A DNA stretch of 64,000 nucleotides, taken from NCBI GenBank assembly GCA_037146715.1, contig JBAWWO010000005.1:1-64000 (forward strand), written 5' to 3'. Shown piece by piece: positions 27,855-36,873 of the stretch. The notes beneath the pieces were generated by a model. The model was not told where the DNA came from and did no database searches. It was given only the letters and a program-made list of their open reading frames with translations. Position numbers and translations under genes: made by a program. Origin of the DNA: Alphaproteobacteria bacterium (GTDB lineage Bacteria; Pseudomonadota; Alphaproteobacteria; UBA7879; UBA5542). Within the stretch, counting starts at the first letter, position 1, and every line of letters begins with the position of its first letter.

Positions 27855-29098
27855 TGCGTCACGCCGCCCGTATTACAATTGCAAGCATTCTGGGAAATGC
27901 TTTAGAGTTTTACAACCTAACCTTGTATGGAGCGCTAACTCCTGTGTTTGCTGCCCTTTATTTTCCAGCAAAAACACCTGCCCTATCTTTATTGATTAGC
28001 CTTTTGGCCTTTGGTGTTTCTTTCTTTGTGCGTCCTTTGGGTGCTATCCTATTTGGTCATATTGGCGATAAAATTGGCAGAAAAAAGGCATTGACCCTGT
28101 CCATTCTATTTATGGGGATACCAACCACTGCGATCGCATTTTTGCCTGTGTATGAGGAGATTGGCATCTGGGCGCCAATAGCCTTAATTTTGTGTCGCTT
28201 TTTGCAAGGAATTTGTGCTGGGGGTGAATTCAACGGCGCCACCATCTTCGCTCTTGAACACCTGGGGAAAAAACAGCCCGGTTTTGTGGGGGGTGCGATT
28301 GTAGGCTCTTGCCTTTTGGGGTCATTGTTCGCTTCAATTATTGTATCTTTTTTGACAACTGATATTTTTCCTGGTTGGGCTTGGAGAGGAGCCTTTTTAT
28401 TAGGGGGCCTTTTCAGCTTAGGGGGCCTTTATCTGCGCCGAGAAATAGACGAAAGTCCCATCTTTAAAGAGATTCAAAAGAAAGATCAGATTGTTCCCTC
28501 TCCTTTGAAAACAGCCTTAGTTACCCACTGGCGGTCCTGCCTATTCGTCCTAGCTATTGCAGCTTTTGATGGGGCCTTAACCTACACACTGGTCAGCTTT
28601 CTGAATGTGTATCTTGTAAATACCTTGAACCACTCGGTCAGCAACGCAACCTTTAATGGCTTTTTTGGTATGCTCGCCTGTATGTTGGGGTGCCCTTTCT
28701 TTGGCTATTATGCTGATAAATACGGGGCAAAGGAAACTCTAGTAGTCGCCTGTTTCCTGATTTTAGGGCTAACCGTTCCCGCCTTCATGGCAATCACATC
28801 AACCCCTGAGTTTTCAGTACTGGGCGGCCATATTTTATTGGGCCTATTAGTTGCCAGCATTATTGGCGTGCAGCCTTTGTTTTCTCAAGCTCTTTTCCCT
28901 GCTCAAGACCGCTACACAGGCATTTCCTTTAGCTATAGTGTTGGCGTTGGTATTATGGGGGGGCTTACGCCTTTCCTATTAACAGCATCTATGCAAACCA
29001 GTACAAACAATGAAGTGTTTTTGATTCCCAGCCTTTATTTGATGACCTTCAGCGCCATCTTTTTGGGTATTCTTTTGTTATTGCCAGCCAGAAAGTAG
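27854..29098 (+). CDS. MFS transporter, metabolite:H+ symporter type (ProP-like)
   Basis: The 414-residue protein has about twelve membrane helices and the features of the metabolite:H+ symporter group: SILGNALEFYNLTLYG in helix 1, VRPLGAILFGHIGDKIGRKK after helix 2 and FLQGICAGGEFNGATIF in helix 4. Members import osmolytes, dicarboxylates or other organic acids. The substrate is not determined. It starts on the last base of aspS and is followed six bases later by kdsB, so the three may be cotranscribed. Confidence 0.9.
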   Translation: MRHAARITIASILGNALEFYNLTLYGALTPVFAALYFPAKTPALSLLISLLAFGVSFFVRPLGAILFGHIGDKIGRKKALTLSILFMGIPTTAIAFLPVYEEIGIWAPIALILCRFLQGICAGGEFNGATIFALEHLGKKQPGFVGGAIVGSCLLGSLFASIIVSFLTTDIFPGWAWRGAFLLGGLFSLGGLYLRREIDESPIFKEIQKKDQIVPSPLKTALVTHWRSCLFVLAIAAFDGALTYTLVSFLNVYLVNTLNHSVSNATFNGFFGMLACMLGCPFFGYYADKYGAKETLVVACFLILGLTVPAFMAITSTPEFSVLGGHILLGLLVASIIGVQPLFSQALFPAQDRYTGISFSYSVGVGIMGGLTPFLLTASMQTSTNNEVFLIPSLYLMTFSAIFLGILLLLPARK

Positions 29099-29104
29099 GT
29101 TATT

Positions 29105-29833
29105 ATGAATCCTGTCATTATTATTCCCTCTCGCTTAGAAGCAACCCGCTTCCCCCAAAAACCTTTGGCTTTAATCCATGGAAAACCCATGATTATCCAT
29201 GTTCTGGAAAATGCTATGAATGCCAAGGTGGGGCCTGTAATAGTTGCAACCCCCAACCAAGAAATTATAGATTTGGTTGAACAAGCGGGCGGCATTGCCG
29301 TGTCAACCCGCTTTGATCACGCCACCGGATCAGATCGTATTTATGAAGCGTTGCAAACCTTTGATCCCCATGGGAATCATGATGTTGTGATTAATTTACA
29401 AGGGGATTTACCCACCATAACATCCGCCGACGTTCAAAAAGTTCTTATTCCCCTGAAAGAATCTGACAAATTTCAAATTTCAACCCTGGTGACCCCTTTG
29501 AATTCACCGGATGAACTGACCAACCGAAATGTGGTCAAAGCAGTGATTGCTGACTTTCGTGATAACCGGGGGGATGGCATTTACTTTAGCCGGTCTCCTG
29601 TTCCCTATGGCAGCGGCCCTCACTTTCATCATGCGGGCATTTATGCCTATCGTCGATTTGCCCTGGATTCTTTTGTGAAAGCACCCCAATCTGGTCTTGA
29701 AAAGCAAGAAAGTTTAGAACAACTGCGCGCCCTTGAAATGGGCTATAAAATTGGGGTTTATTTCACAGAATCTTTCTTAGCTGGCGTTGACACGCCTGAG
29801 GATTTGGCCTTAGTGACAAAATACCTCTCCTAA
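29105..29833 (+). CDS. kdsB: 3-deoxy-manno-octulosonate cytidylyltransferase
   Basis: KdsB activates Kdo as CMP-Kdo, the donor for the lipid A inner core. The 242-residue protein begins with IIIPSRLEATRFPQKPLALI, the pyrophosphorylase-like signature, followed by HGKPMIIHV, and contains NLQGDLPTI and HHAGIYAYRR, as in KdsB. Length is normal. Its presence with lpxA, lpxD, lpxI and lpxB implies a Kdo-containing lipopolysaccharide or at least Kdo-lipid A. Confidence 0.95.
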   Translation: MNPVIIIPSRLEATRFPQKPLALIHGKPMIIHVLENAMNAKVGPVIVATPNQEIIDLVEQAGGIAVSTRFDHATGSDRIYEALQTFDPHGNHDVVINLQGDLPTITSADVQKVLIPLKESDKFQISTLVTPLNSPDELTNRNVVKAVIADFRDNRGDGIYFSRSPVPYGSGPHFHHAGIYAYRRFALDSFVKAPQSGLEKQESLEQLRALEMGYKIGVYFTESFLAGVDTPEDLALVTKYLS

Positions 29834-29988
29834 TTGATCTTAAGATCGCTTAAAAAAGGAAAACCTATGGCCGTATTACCAGAGTCAAAAAAGAGTTTGG
29901 GGTATTATTAGCCTAGGAACAAAAAATTTCTTTCCCTCTGCCCTAGGGAGAGCACGCCCCCAAGCACAAAAAATTCTCTAGTCATTCT

Positions 29989-30516
29989 TCACAAATAAGT
30001 TTTTTCTGCTGCTGCTTGAATAATCGTAGCTCGAGCACTTGACGAAAGCGTGCGCCCTTTTATTTTTTCTTTGCTAGAAATCTCAGCTTGCGCACGCTCC
30101 AATACCGTCTCTAGATCGCCCGGCACAATATTAATAATTCGATCAAACAAGGGTTGAAGATTATAAAACTTAAAATCCATTCCGAAAGTTTTCGGGGGCA
30201 TAACAGTACAAACAGCCCTCACAACTTCTTTTCTATTGATCCAATCAATTGTTTTTAAGAATTCCGCCATCTTTTCAGGCTCTCTCATTAAAAGATCTCT
30301 CTTGCCTAATTCTTCGTTGAGCTTAAGAAGACAAACTGATAATGATCTTTTTTCGGCCTCAAGAAGAGACGGGTCATTAAATAATACTTGAGTCGTCTGC
30401 AAACAATTTTTGGGTTTTGAAGTTGGCGCCACATCAACCTCAGCAGCAGCTGCATTCAAAATATTTGGAATAATCGATCCGATCAGACAAATGGCTCCGA
30501 CAATTGAATTTTTCAC
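29989..30516 (-). CDS. Exported protein of unknown function with helical repeat
   Basis: I recognise no named family. The 175-residue protein has a signal peptide (about 1-24, ending near NAAAA). The mature part is predicted helical. Residues about 90-150 follow the pattern I-x-R-x2-V-x2-A-V ... VMPP-x2-FGMD ... L-x2-RI-x-NI, which resembles the repeat units seen in the exported protein at 42221-42955. It lies upstream-to-downstream after another exported unknown (30671-31564) on the same strand, 154 bases apart. Confidence 0.7.
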   Translation of the reverse strand: MKNSIVGAICLIGSIIPNILNAAAAEVDVAPTSKPKNCLQTTQVLFNDPSLLEAEKRSLSVCLLKLNEELGKRDLLMREPEKMAEFLKTIDWINRKEVVRAVCTVMPPKTFGMDFKFYNLQPLFDRIINIVPGDLETVLERAQAEISSKEKIKGRTLSSSARATIIQAAAEKTYL

Positions 30517-30625
30517 GTTTTTTCTCCTTTTTAAAAAGAGATGACATCCTTAATAGGGGCTGTCAAGCTGAATTAGGCTGGTTTTTCAAGATATTGAATC
30601 AAAATCCCCATAAGTAAGGCGGGGT

Positions 30626-30653
30626 CCCCGAGTCAAGCCCGAGGACTCCATTT
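30626..30653. repeat. Imperfect GC-rich hairpin
   Basis: A gtccccg...cgaggac inverted repeat with one mismatch lies in the 154-base gap between two exported-protein genes. It resembles dispersed intergenic hairpins rather than a terminator, since no T-run follows on either strand close by. End positions are approximate. Confidence 0.4.
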
Positions 30654-30670
30654 TTGGTTAGTAGCTATAA

Positions 30671-31564
30671 CTAAAAACCGCGCCTCATCGCCCGTTCAGA
30701 CGCCTGCTCATTTAGTGAGAGGTTACTATATCGCCTCTCCTGTCTTTCCATCTCTTCTCCAAAAAGATCCCTAAGAATTCCTTTCTTGTTTTTCTCAGCT
30801 TCAAGTCTGAGTTTTTTAAAGCGGCTATTTTCTTCAGCTATAAGATTCTTAAAGATTATGATTTTAGAATCCTCCGGACTATACCCAAGAAAGTCGTCGT
30901 AAGGTTTATCTCCATCCATTGGACAGCTTTCTAGATACTTTGGAAAAATGGTATGAATGCTTCCAGAAAAGTCCTCATAAGCTTCACATACTCTAGAAAT
31001 TGTAATATTTTCTAGATATGTTCCAAAAATGGATAGAACGCCTCTGCGGTAATCATCTTTTACCACAAAATTCCATAATTCTTCATTTTGAGTGTGAAGC
31101 TGTAAAAGAGATTTCAATAAAGTATTACTGATATCCCCATGTAGCTTCAGAATTTCAAACCTTTCAGAAATATTTTCGAATCTAGAAAGTCTATTTTTAA
31201 GTGCTCCAAGACTTCCCGCGGTTTCTGAAATTGTAAAAATCCTTGTAGAGGTCCAAAGTTTTTCTATAGCGCCTGAAACGTTGACTACAGCACACCGTTC
31301 TCCAAAAAGTCTTTTAAGAGCCTGTTGAGTTTCTGTAGGTTGAGTTAAACCCATGACCGAAAACTCCCTAACGTGTTCTCTTAAGCGGACAATGGCTCTA
31401 GCTTCTTTCAGCATATTTTCTGTAACGGTTATAGATAAAGCATCCCCCTCTAAGGTGTGCACACTAAATCTTCCGTCTTCGTCTAGACTACGTACGGCAC
31501 CATAGCTATTTAAAGCTATGAAAGACGCGAATATAAGAATGTGTTTTTTAAAATTAGGTTTCAT
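30671..31564 (-). CDS. Exported protein of unknown function
   Basis: No family was recognised. The 297-residue protein has a signal peptide (about 1-22, ending NSYGA). The remainder looks mainly helical, with basic-acidic C-terminal segments (about 240-297) that may form a coiled coil. Two or three Cys are scattered. Its stop and that of the lpxB gene both lie beside the word agctata, part of a dispersed repeat. It is divergent from ftsE across a 199-base region holding a TGAGGTT/AACCTCA inverted repeat at 31674-31698. Confidence 0.7.
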   Translation of the reverse strand: MKPNFKKHILIFASFIALNSYGAVRSLDEDGRFSVHTLEGDALSITVTENMLKEARAIVRLREHVREFSVMGLTQPTETQQALKRLFGERCAVVNVSGAIEKLWTSTRIFTISETAGSLGALKNRLSRFENISERFEILKLHGDISNTLLKSLLQLHTQNEELWNFVVKDDYRRGVLSIFGTYLENITISRVCEAYEDFSGSIHTIFPKYLESCPMDGDKPYDDFLGYSPEDSKIIIFKNLIAEENSRFKKLRLEAEKNKKGILRDLFGEEMERQERRYSNLSLNEQASERAMRRGF

Positions 31565-31763
31565 ATTTTCTCTCCATTGATATTAGTTTTGAGTACTTTC
31601 TTCTTGCCCGCGCTAAAAGTCAACAGTATTTCTCCATAAAAGAAAGTATATTTTTCTGATTTGTTCGGATCCATGAGGTTAACTTTCTTTCAACCTCAAA
31701 ACACACCTCTTTCCCCAATATTCTGCTTTTTTTTGGACAAAAAATATTCTATGATACAAAAAC

Positions 31764-32480
31764 ATGGACAAACAGGCGAATCTTAAAGAAATTGTTTCCT
31801 TTCACAATGTGGACCTAGCTTTTGATGGGGATAGTAAACTTTTCTCAAAACTCAACCTACAAATTGAAAGTGGGAACTTTTACTTTCTAACAGGCATCAG
31901 CGGGGCTGGAAAATCTACCCTGCTAAAGATGATTTACCTTGCCTGCGGTCAAACGGGGGGGCACATTTCCGTCTTTGGGGAAAACACGAAAAACCTTTCT
32001 TTGAATGATGTGGCCTATATGCGCCGTCAGATGGGCATTGTATTTCAGGACTTTCGTTTGGTTTCTCATCTGAATGTTCTGGATAATGTCTCTTTGCCTC
32101 TTAAAATTCGGGGTGTTTCTTCAAAAAAATCAAGGAAACAAGCTGCTGAATTACTAGCCTGGGTTGGCTTGGAGGATTTTCTGGATCACCTGCCCCACAC
32201 TCTTTCTGGCGGACAACAGCAACGGGTGGCCATTGCCCGCGCCGTTATTGCGCGCCCCAAACTATTGCTGGCGGACGAACCCACTGGAAACGTGGATGAT
32301 GCTGCCGCCCTAAGAATTTTGTACCTGTTCGAAGAAATGCACAAGGCAGGAACAACGGTTATTTTGGCAACCCACAACAGGTCTTTGGCCAAACAGTTTA
32401 ACCACTCTGAAATTTTTCTGCAAAAAGGGAAAAGCTATTTGATTCATCCTGCAAACCAAGGGGGAACTAATGCTGTATAA
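31764..32480 (+). CDS. ftsE: Cell division ATP-binding protein FtsE
   Basis: FtsE is the ATPase of the FtsEX complex that activates septal wall hydrolysis. The 238-residue ABC protein has Walker A GISGAGKSTLL, the Q loop region GIVFQDFRLV (typical of FtsE), signature LSGGQQQRVAIARA, Walker B LLLADEPTGNVD and the switch His in ATHN. It has no clear Shine-Dalgarno, and a TTGGAC/TACAAA promoter-like pair ends only a few bases upstream, so a near-leaderless message is possible. It overlaps ftsX by eleven bases. Confidence 0.93.
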   Translation: MDKQANLKEIVSFHNVDLAFDGDSKLFSKLNLQIESGNFYFLTGISGAGKSTLLKMIYLACGQTGGHISVFGENTKNLSLNDVAYMRRQMGIVFQDFRLVSHLNVLDNVSLPLKIRGVSSKKSRKQAAELLAWVGLEDFLDHLPHTLSGGQQQRVAIARAVIARPKLLLADEPTGNVDDAAALRILYLFEEMHKAGTTVILATHNRSLAKQFNHSEIFLQKGKSYLIHPANQGGTNAV

Positions 32481-33354
32481 TGATTTGCCCCTAAAGTCAG
32501 ATCCTGCTAATCGCTTTTTGCCCTGGATTGTGGCACTGATGGTTTATTTGGCGACCCTGTCCTTGGTGATTGCCTTTTCTGTTAGCTCCCTGATCCAACA
32601 ATGGGAAACAGGGTTTCAAAGCCATATTACCATTGAAATTCCCAGCAACCCTATGGCGAATCCCGGGTCGGCGCTCCAAGATCAAGTTATTCAAGACACC
32701 ATTGCTCTGTTGGAAAAAATCCCTGAAGTCGGAAAAATAAAGATTCTTTCTGCCCATGAAATTCTGAAAAACCTAAATACATCCACCAATTTTGATGTGA
32801 TGGATGATCAATTCTTACCCCGTCTGATTGACATTGAAATTGTTCAAAGAAATGACGTGGCTTTGGCTCAACTTAAGGAAAATTTAAGGATGATTTCATC
32901 CGATATTATTGTTGAGGATCACCTGGATTGGAAAGAGGGGCTCTTTGAACTAGCCCAATCCACCCAGATTATCAGCTTTTTGATTCTGGGAATTATTATT
33001 GCGGCCACTATGGGAACCATTGCATTCACATCACAAACCAGCCTGATCATTCACCGCCACATCATTGAGGTTCTGTACCTGATGGGCGCCACAGATCGCT
33101 ATATTGCCAAACAATTCCAAAATCACACCTTGCGGATTGGCGCAAAGGGTGGAATTTACGGATTTATCTTTTCCTTGCTGACTTTCTTTTTGCTGAACTT
33201 CTTGGCCAAAAATATGAATATTCAGATTTTGAACCCCCTTTTGTCTAACATTGGGTTATGGGGGGTGAGCCTTGTTGTGCCTTTGTTCGTTACATTCTTC
33301 ATGATGCTGTCAGCCCGGGCAACTGTCAGATTGACCTTGAAATACATGGTGTAA
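32470..33354 (+). CDS. ftsX: Cell division protein FtsX
   Basis: FtsX is the membrane partner of FtsE. The 294-residue protein has an N-terminal helix (about 18-40), a periplasmic domain (about 45-165) and three further C-terminal helices, the FtsX topology. The region TIAFTSQTSLIIHRHIIEVL and LMGATDRYIAKQF match the family's coupling segment. It starts inside ftsE. The downstream ydcF gene begins three bases after its stop. Confidence 0.92.
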   Translation: MLYNDLPLKSDPANRFLPWIVALMVYLATLSLVIAFSVSSLIQQWETGFQSHITIEIPSNPMANPGSALQDQVIQDTIALLEKIPEVGKIKILSAHEILKNLNTSTNFDVMDDQFLPRLIDIEIVQRNDVALAQLKENLRMISSDIIVEDHLDWKEGLFELAQSTQIISFLILGIIIAATMGTIAFTSQTSLIIHRHIIEVLYLMGATDRYIAKQFQNHTLRIGAKGGIYGFIFSLLTFFLLNFLAKNMNIQILNPLLSNIGLWGVSLVVPLFVTFFMMLSARATVRLTLKYMV

Positions 33355-33356
33355 AG

Positions 33357-33932
33357 ATGCACATGTATGAAAACTGGCTTAAAAAAACACTGATTGTTTT
33401 AGAGGCTATATTCTCTATTTGGCTTTTGGGTTTTATTCTTTTTTTAGTCAAAATATATTTCACCCCTATTTCCCAAGACCCTGCGGATGCTATTGTTATT
33501 CTGACGGGGGGAAAGGGGCGCATTCAAGCGGGGTTGCAACTGCTGCAAAAAAGTCCTGATTCAACGGTATTGATTTCCGGGGCTCACAAACAGACTCATC
33601 TGGATGAAATTGCCCCCTATTCTGACTATCATGACAAAATCACCCTGGGGTATGAGGCCAATTCAACCCGGGAAAACGCCAAGGAAACCAAAGAATGGGC
33701 CAAGGAGTTTGAAAAACTTAGCTCTCTGAAAGTAGTGACGTCTCATTACCACATTCCCCGCAGTTTACTTGAATTGGAAAAGGCTTTGCCTAATGTGCGC
33801 TTGATCCCCTACCCTGTGATTTCTTCAACCTTTCGGTCCCGGTTTTGGTGGCTAAACCCCTATAACATAAAGATTTTATTTTTAGAGTATAATAAATATC
33901 TTGTGGTATGGATTGAGTCCAAATTCCTATGA
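33357..33932 (+). CDS. YdcF/SanA-type DUF218 membrane protein
   Basis: The 191-residue protein has an N-terminal membrane helix (about 9-33) followed by a DUF218 domain with DAIVILTGGKGRIQAG, ENAKETKEWA and VTSHYHIPRSLLELEKALP. Family members have been linked to envelope integrity, but the biochemical activity is poorly defined. I start at the ATG at 33357; a second ATG at 33363 is equally possible. It sits between ftsX and plsC and overlaps plsC by four bases, an arrangement found in other alphaproteobacteria. Confidence 0.85.
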   Translation: MHMYENWLKKTLIVLEAIFSIWLLGFILFLVKIYFTPISQDPADAIVILTGGKGRIQAGLQLLQKSPDSTVLISGAHKQTHLDEIAPYSDYHDKITLGYEANSTRENAKETKEWAKEFEKLSSLKVVTSHYHIPRSLLELEKALPNVRLIPYPVISSTFRSRFWWLNPYNIKILFLEYNKYLVVWIESKFL

Positions 33933-34633
33933 TTGTTTTTCGCTCGATACTTTTTAACATTATTTTTTATGGGGGAACCACCATTGGCCTTACTGTCTTG
34001 TGCCCCCTATTGCTGATGCCAAAAGCTATGTATCGATGGATTCCCCATGCGTGGAGTACCTGGGTTTCATGGGTCTTAAGGACCATTGTTGGGGTTACCT
34101 ATAGAATTGAGGGCAAAGAATATATGCCCAAAACACCTGTCCTAATGGCTATAAAGCATCAATCTGCCTGGGAAACCATTGCTTTGAATCACATTATAAA
34201 AGCACCCGCCTATATTCTAAAAAAAGAACTGACCTATATTTTTCCCTTTGGTCTTTATCTAAAAAAGGCAGGTATGATTCCCTTAGATCGCCGCGGAACT
34301 GTAGCATCGCTCAAAAATATGATTTCTTTGTCTAAAAAGCGCCTTGAAGAAGGCTATTCCATTATTATTTTTCCTGAAGGCACCCGTTCAGCCCCCGGAA
34401 CCCAAAACCCCTATAAGAAAGGTATTTACACTTTGTATAAGCGTTTGGATACGCCTGTGGTTCCCGTTGCCTTAAATTCGGGCGTCTATTGGCCTCGCCG
34501 GACGTTTTTAAAATATCCTGGGGAAATTGTACTAAAATTTTTGCCCCCCCTGCAACCGGGCATGGAAGAAAAAGAGTTCATGAGCGCTTTAGAAAAATCG
34601 ATTGAAACTGCTAGTAAGGGTTTACTGCACTAA
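33929..34633 (+). CDS. plsC: 1-acyl-sn-glycerol-3-phosphate acyltransferase
   Basis: PlsC acylates lysophosphatidic acid to phosphatidic acid at the inner membrane. The 234-residue protein has an N-terminal membrane segment, acyltransferase motif I as HQSAWE (H-x4-E in place of the more common H-x4-D), LDRRGTVASL, and motif III FPEGTRSAPG. The product feeds CdsA, encoded at 58681. It overlaps the preceding DUF218 gene and is followed by nuoK after 54 bases. Confidence 0.93.
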   Translation: MIVFRSILFNIIFYGGTTIGLTVLCPLLLMPKAMYRWIPHAWSTWVSWVLRTIVGVTYRIEGKEYMPKTPVLMAIKHQSAWETIALNHIIKAPAYILKKELTYIFPFGLYLKKAGMIPLDRRGTVASLKNMISLSKKRLEEGYSIIIFPEGTRSAPGTQNPYKKGIYTLYKRLDTPVVPVALNSGVYWPRRTFLKYPGEIVLKFLPPLQPGMEEKEFMSALEKSIETASKGLLH

Positions 34634-34687
34634 AGCACTTCTACCTTGTGCCAAACCATAAAAAAGGCTACATTTACAAATATAAAT

Positions 34688-34996
34688 ATGCTCATATCAT
34701 TAGAACATTATTTAATACTCAGTATTATTATTTTTTGCCTGGGATTTGCAGTCCTTTTGGCACACCCCCGAAACTTGTTAATTATGTTGATGGGAGTTGA
34801 AGTTATGCTGCTTGGATGCCTGCTGGTTTTTATTTGCTTTGCAAAACTTTATCATAACATCGATGGCCTTGTGTTTGCCCTTGTGATTTTAACCCTTTCT
34901 GCCACTAAATTAGCTGTGGGTATTTCACTTCTTATTCTGTATTTCCGCCACTATCATAGTCTTTCCCTCAAAAATCTGATGACCTTAAAAAGATGA
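34688..34996 (+). CDS. nuoK: NADH-quinone oxidoreductase subunit K
   Basis: NuoK is a small antiporter-like membrane subunit of complex I. I start at the ATG at 34688 (MLISLEHYLILSII), giving 102 residues, the normal length; the frame upstream adds 14 residues not found in the family. Three membrane helices and the conserved acidic residue in MLMGVEVMLLG are visible, and LVFALVILTLSATKLAVGI matches helix 3. It overlaps nuoL by four bases. NuoI and nuoJ, the usual preceding genes, are absent; plsC takes their place. Confidence 0.93.
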   Translation: MLISLEHYLILSIIIFCLGFAVLLAHPRNLLIMLMGVEVMLLGCLLVFICFAKLYHNIDGLVFALVILTLSATKLAVGISLLILYFRHYHSLSLKNLMTLKR

Positions 34997-36873
34997 TTTC
35001 CTTGGCCGCCATTCTGTGTGTTTTTCTGCCTTTTGTAAGCGGCCTTTCTTTGTTTTTCAGCCTGAGCAAACTCAATGATGAAAAAGTTCAGATCATAACT
35101 ATTGCGATTCAAGGCTTGGTTACCCTTATTTCCCTAGGCCTGTTGATTCACTTTCTGTACAATCCAATTCCCTTAGCCATTCCTCTTTTTAAGTGGATTC
35201 ATACTTCATTTTTAACCGTGCAGTGGGCCCTAAGGCTCGACAAAATCAGCCTATGGTTCTTATGCCTTTTGAATGTTTTATCGTTCCTTATTTACCTGTA
35301 CAGCACCAGCTATATGGCCCAGGATTCCTCACGATCTCGGTTCTACATTTATCTTAGCTTTTTTGTCACGTCCATGGCCCTATTTGTGACAGCTGAATCC
35401 ACACTGCAACTATTGTTTGGATGGGAATTCATTGGCCTTTGCTCCTTCCTGCTCATCAGCTTTTGGTATGATCGGCCCGCTGCCGTGAAAGCTGCTTATA
35501 AAAGTCTTGTCATTAATCGCATTGGAGATGTAGCCCTTATTGGTGGCGTCTTGACCTTGCTTTTTTCTTTTCACACCTCATCCCTACAAACAATTTTTGC
35601 CCCCCTATCCTTTCCGCTGCACCCTGTCATTTCTGTGGCTAGTTTAGAATTTTCGAGCATCACGTTAGCCAGTGCCTTATTCGTAATTGCAGCGCTAGCA
35701 AAATCTGCTCAATTTGGCTTCCACACTTGGCTACCAGATGCTATGGAGGCGCCCACACCCGTGTCAGCTCTTCTTCATTCTGCAACCCTTGTGACCGCTG
35801 GCGTTTTTTTGTTGATTCGCCTGTCCCCCCTATTAGATCAAACACCTCTTATTAAACATATTTTACTCGGTATTGGTTTGCTGACCTCTCTGTTAGGGGC
35901 AACGGCTGCCCTTATGGAAACAAATATCAAAAGGATTTTAGCCTTTTCAACAATAAGCCAACTGGGTTTTATGATGGTTTCTATTGGTTTGGGTCTTTAT
36001 GTTACAGCCTTCTTATTTTTGCTTGCCCATGCCTTCTCTAAAGCTCTGCTTTTCTTGTGCGCAGGATCCATAATCCATGCCGCCGATGGAGAGCAAAACA
36101 TTTTTGAGATGCCCAAGTTTAAATTTGTTTTACCCCTCCCCTACGCAGGTCTATGGATTGGCCTTTTGTCCCTGTGTGGCTTTCCATTTCTGTCTGGTTT
36201 TTTTGCAAAGGAAAAAATCTTGGAAACGGCTTTTCATTCAAAGTTATTCCCATGTCATCTCTTATTCATTTGTCTGGAAATTCTTTTCTTTTTGACTATC
36301 TGTTACAGCGCCCGGCTTGTGTTTGTAACTTTTCATAAAAAGACCAAAAAAAAGCCTCAAGAACCTCTAAAACAGTTTTCTTGGATTGCATACGGCGCCA
36401 TGGGAGTCTTGGCCTTGGGGGCCATTGGTTTGGGTGTTATTCTGATTCCCTATTTTGACCAAAAAATTCCCCTGTTCCTGCTAGGCAGCACTCAAAATTT
36501 TCTACTTATGAGCAGCCTTGCTTTCAATTTGATGGGCTTTGGGGGGGGCGTGATTTTATACACCCAGTACCCAAAACTTATCTCTCAAATGCTATTTTCT
36601 TTAGAAAAAATATATCTATTTTTCAGGAGTGGTTGGTACATAGATACCGCTTATCAGGTTGTTTTTGTGACCTCTTATCAAAAGGTTTCCAAATTTCTGT
36701 CAAACCAAGTTGATGAAGAGTTTATTAATAATGTGTGTATTAATGGTCTAGCCCGAGGCATAAAAAAATGCAATGATGGAATCGTTTATATTCAGTCAGG
36801 AAATCTTATGCATTACCTTCTGGCCCTTGCGCTTGGGATCATCCTGTTTATGGGATATTTGTTTGTAAAATGA
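34993..36873 (+). CDS. nuoL: NADH-quinone oxidoreductase subunit L
   Basis: NuoL is the distal proton-pumping subunit of complex I with the long lateral helix. The 626-residue protein has about sixteen membrane helices and conserved segments WEFIGLCSFLLISFWYDR, HTWLPDAMEAPTPVSALLHS (the loop around the channel His/Lys) and a C-terminal helix that anchors the lateral arm. Length is normal. Four-base overlaps join it to nuoK and nuoM. Confidence 0.96.
   Translation: MISLAAILCVFLPFVSGLSLFFSLSKLNDEKVQIITIAIQGLVTLISLGLLIHFLYNPIPLAIPLFKWIHTSFLTVQWALRLDKISLWFLCLLNVLSFLIYLYSTSYMAQDSSRSRFYIYLSFFVTSMALFVTAESTLQLLFGWEFIGLCSFLLISFWYDRPAAVKAAYKSLVINRIGDVALIGGVLTLLFSFHTSSLQTIFAPLSFPLHPVISVASLEFSSITLASALFVIAALAKSAQFGFHTWLPDAMEAPTPVSALLHSATLVTAGVFLLIRLSPLLDQTPLIKHILLGIGLLTSLLGATAALMETNIKRILAFSTISQLGFMMVSIGLGLYVTAFLFLLAHAFSKALLFLCAGSIIHAADGEQNIFEMPKFKFVLPLPYAGLWIGLLSLCGFPFLSGFFAKEKILETAFHSKLFPCHLLFICLEILFFLTICYSARLVFVTFHKKTKKKPQEPLKQFSWIAYGAMGVLALGAIGLGVILIPYFDQKIPLFLLGSTQNFLLMSSLAFNLMGFGGGVILYTQYPKLISQMLFSLEKIYLFFRSGWYIDTAYQVVFVTSYQKVSKFLSNQVDEEFINNVCINGLARGIKKCNDGIVYIQSGNLMHYLLALALGIILFMGYLFVK

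Noticed and set aside
29866-29910. Tiny ORF MAVLPESKKSLGYY after kdsB with a good ribosome site
   Set aside because: It is only 14 codons, has no recognisable family and no continuation; it may be a relic of a gene start but cannot be supported. A GATCTTAAGATC palindrome (29836-29847) precedes it without clear meaning.
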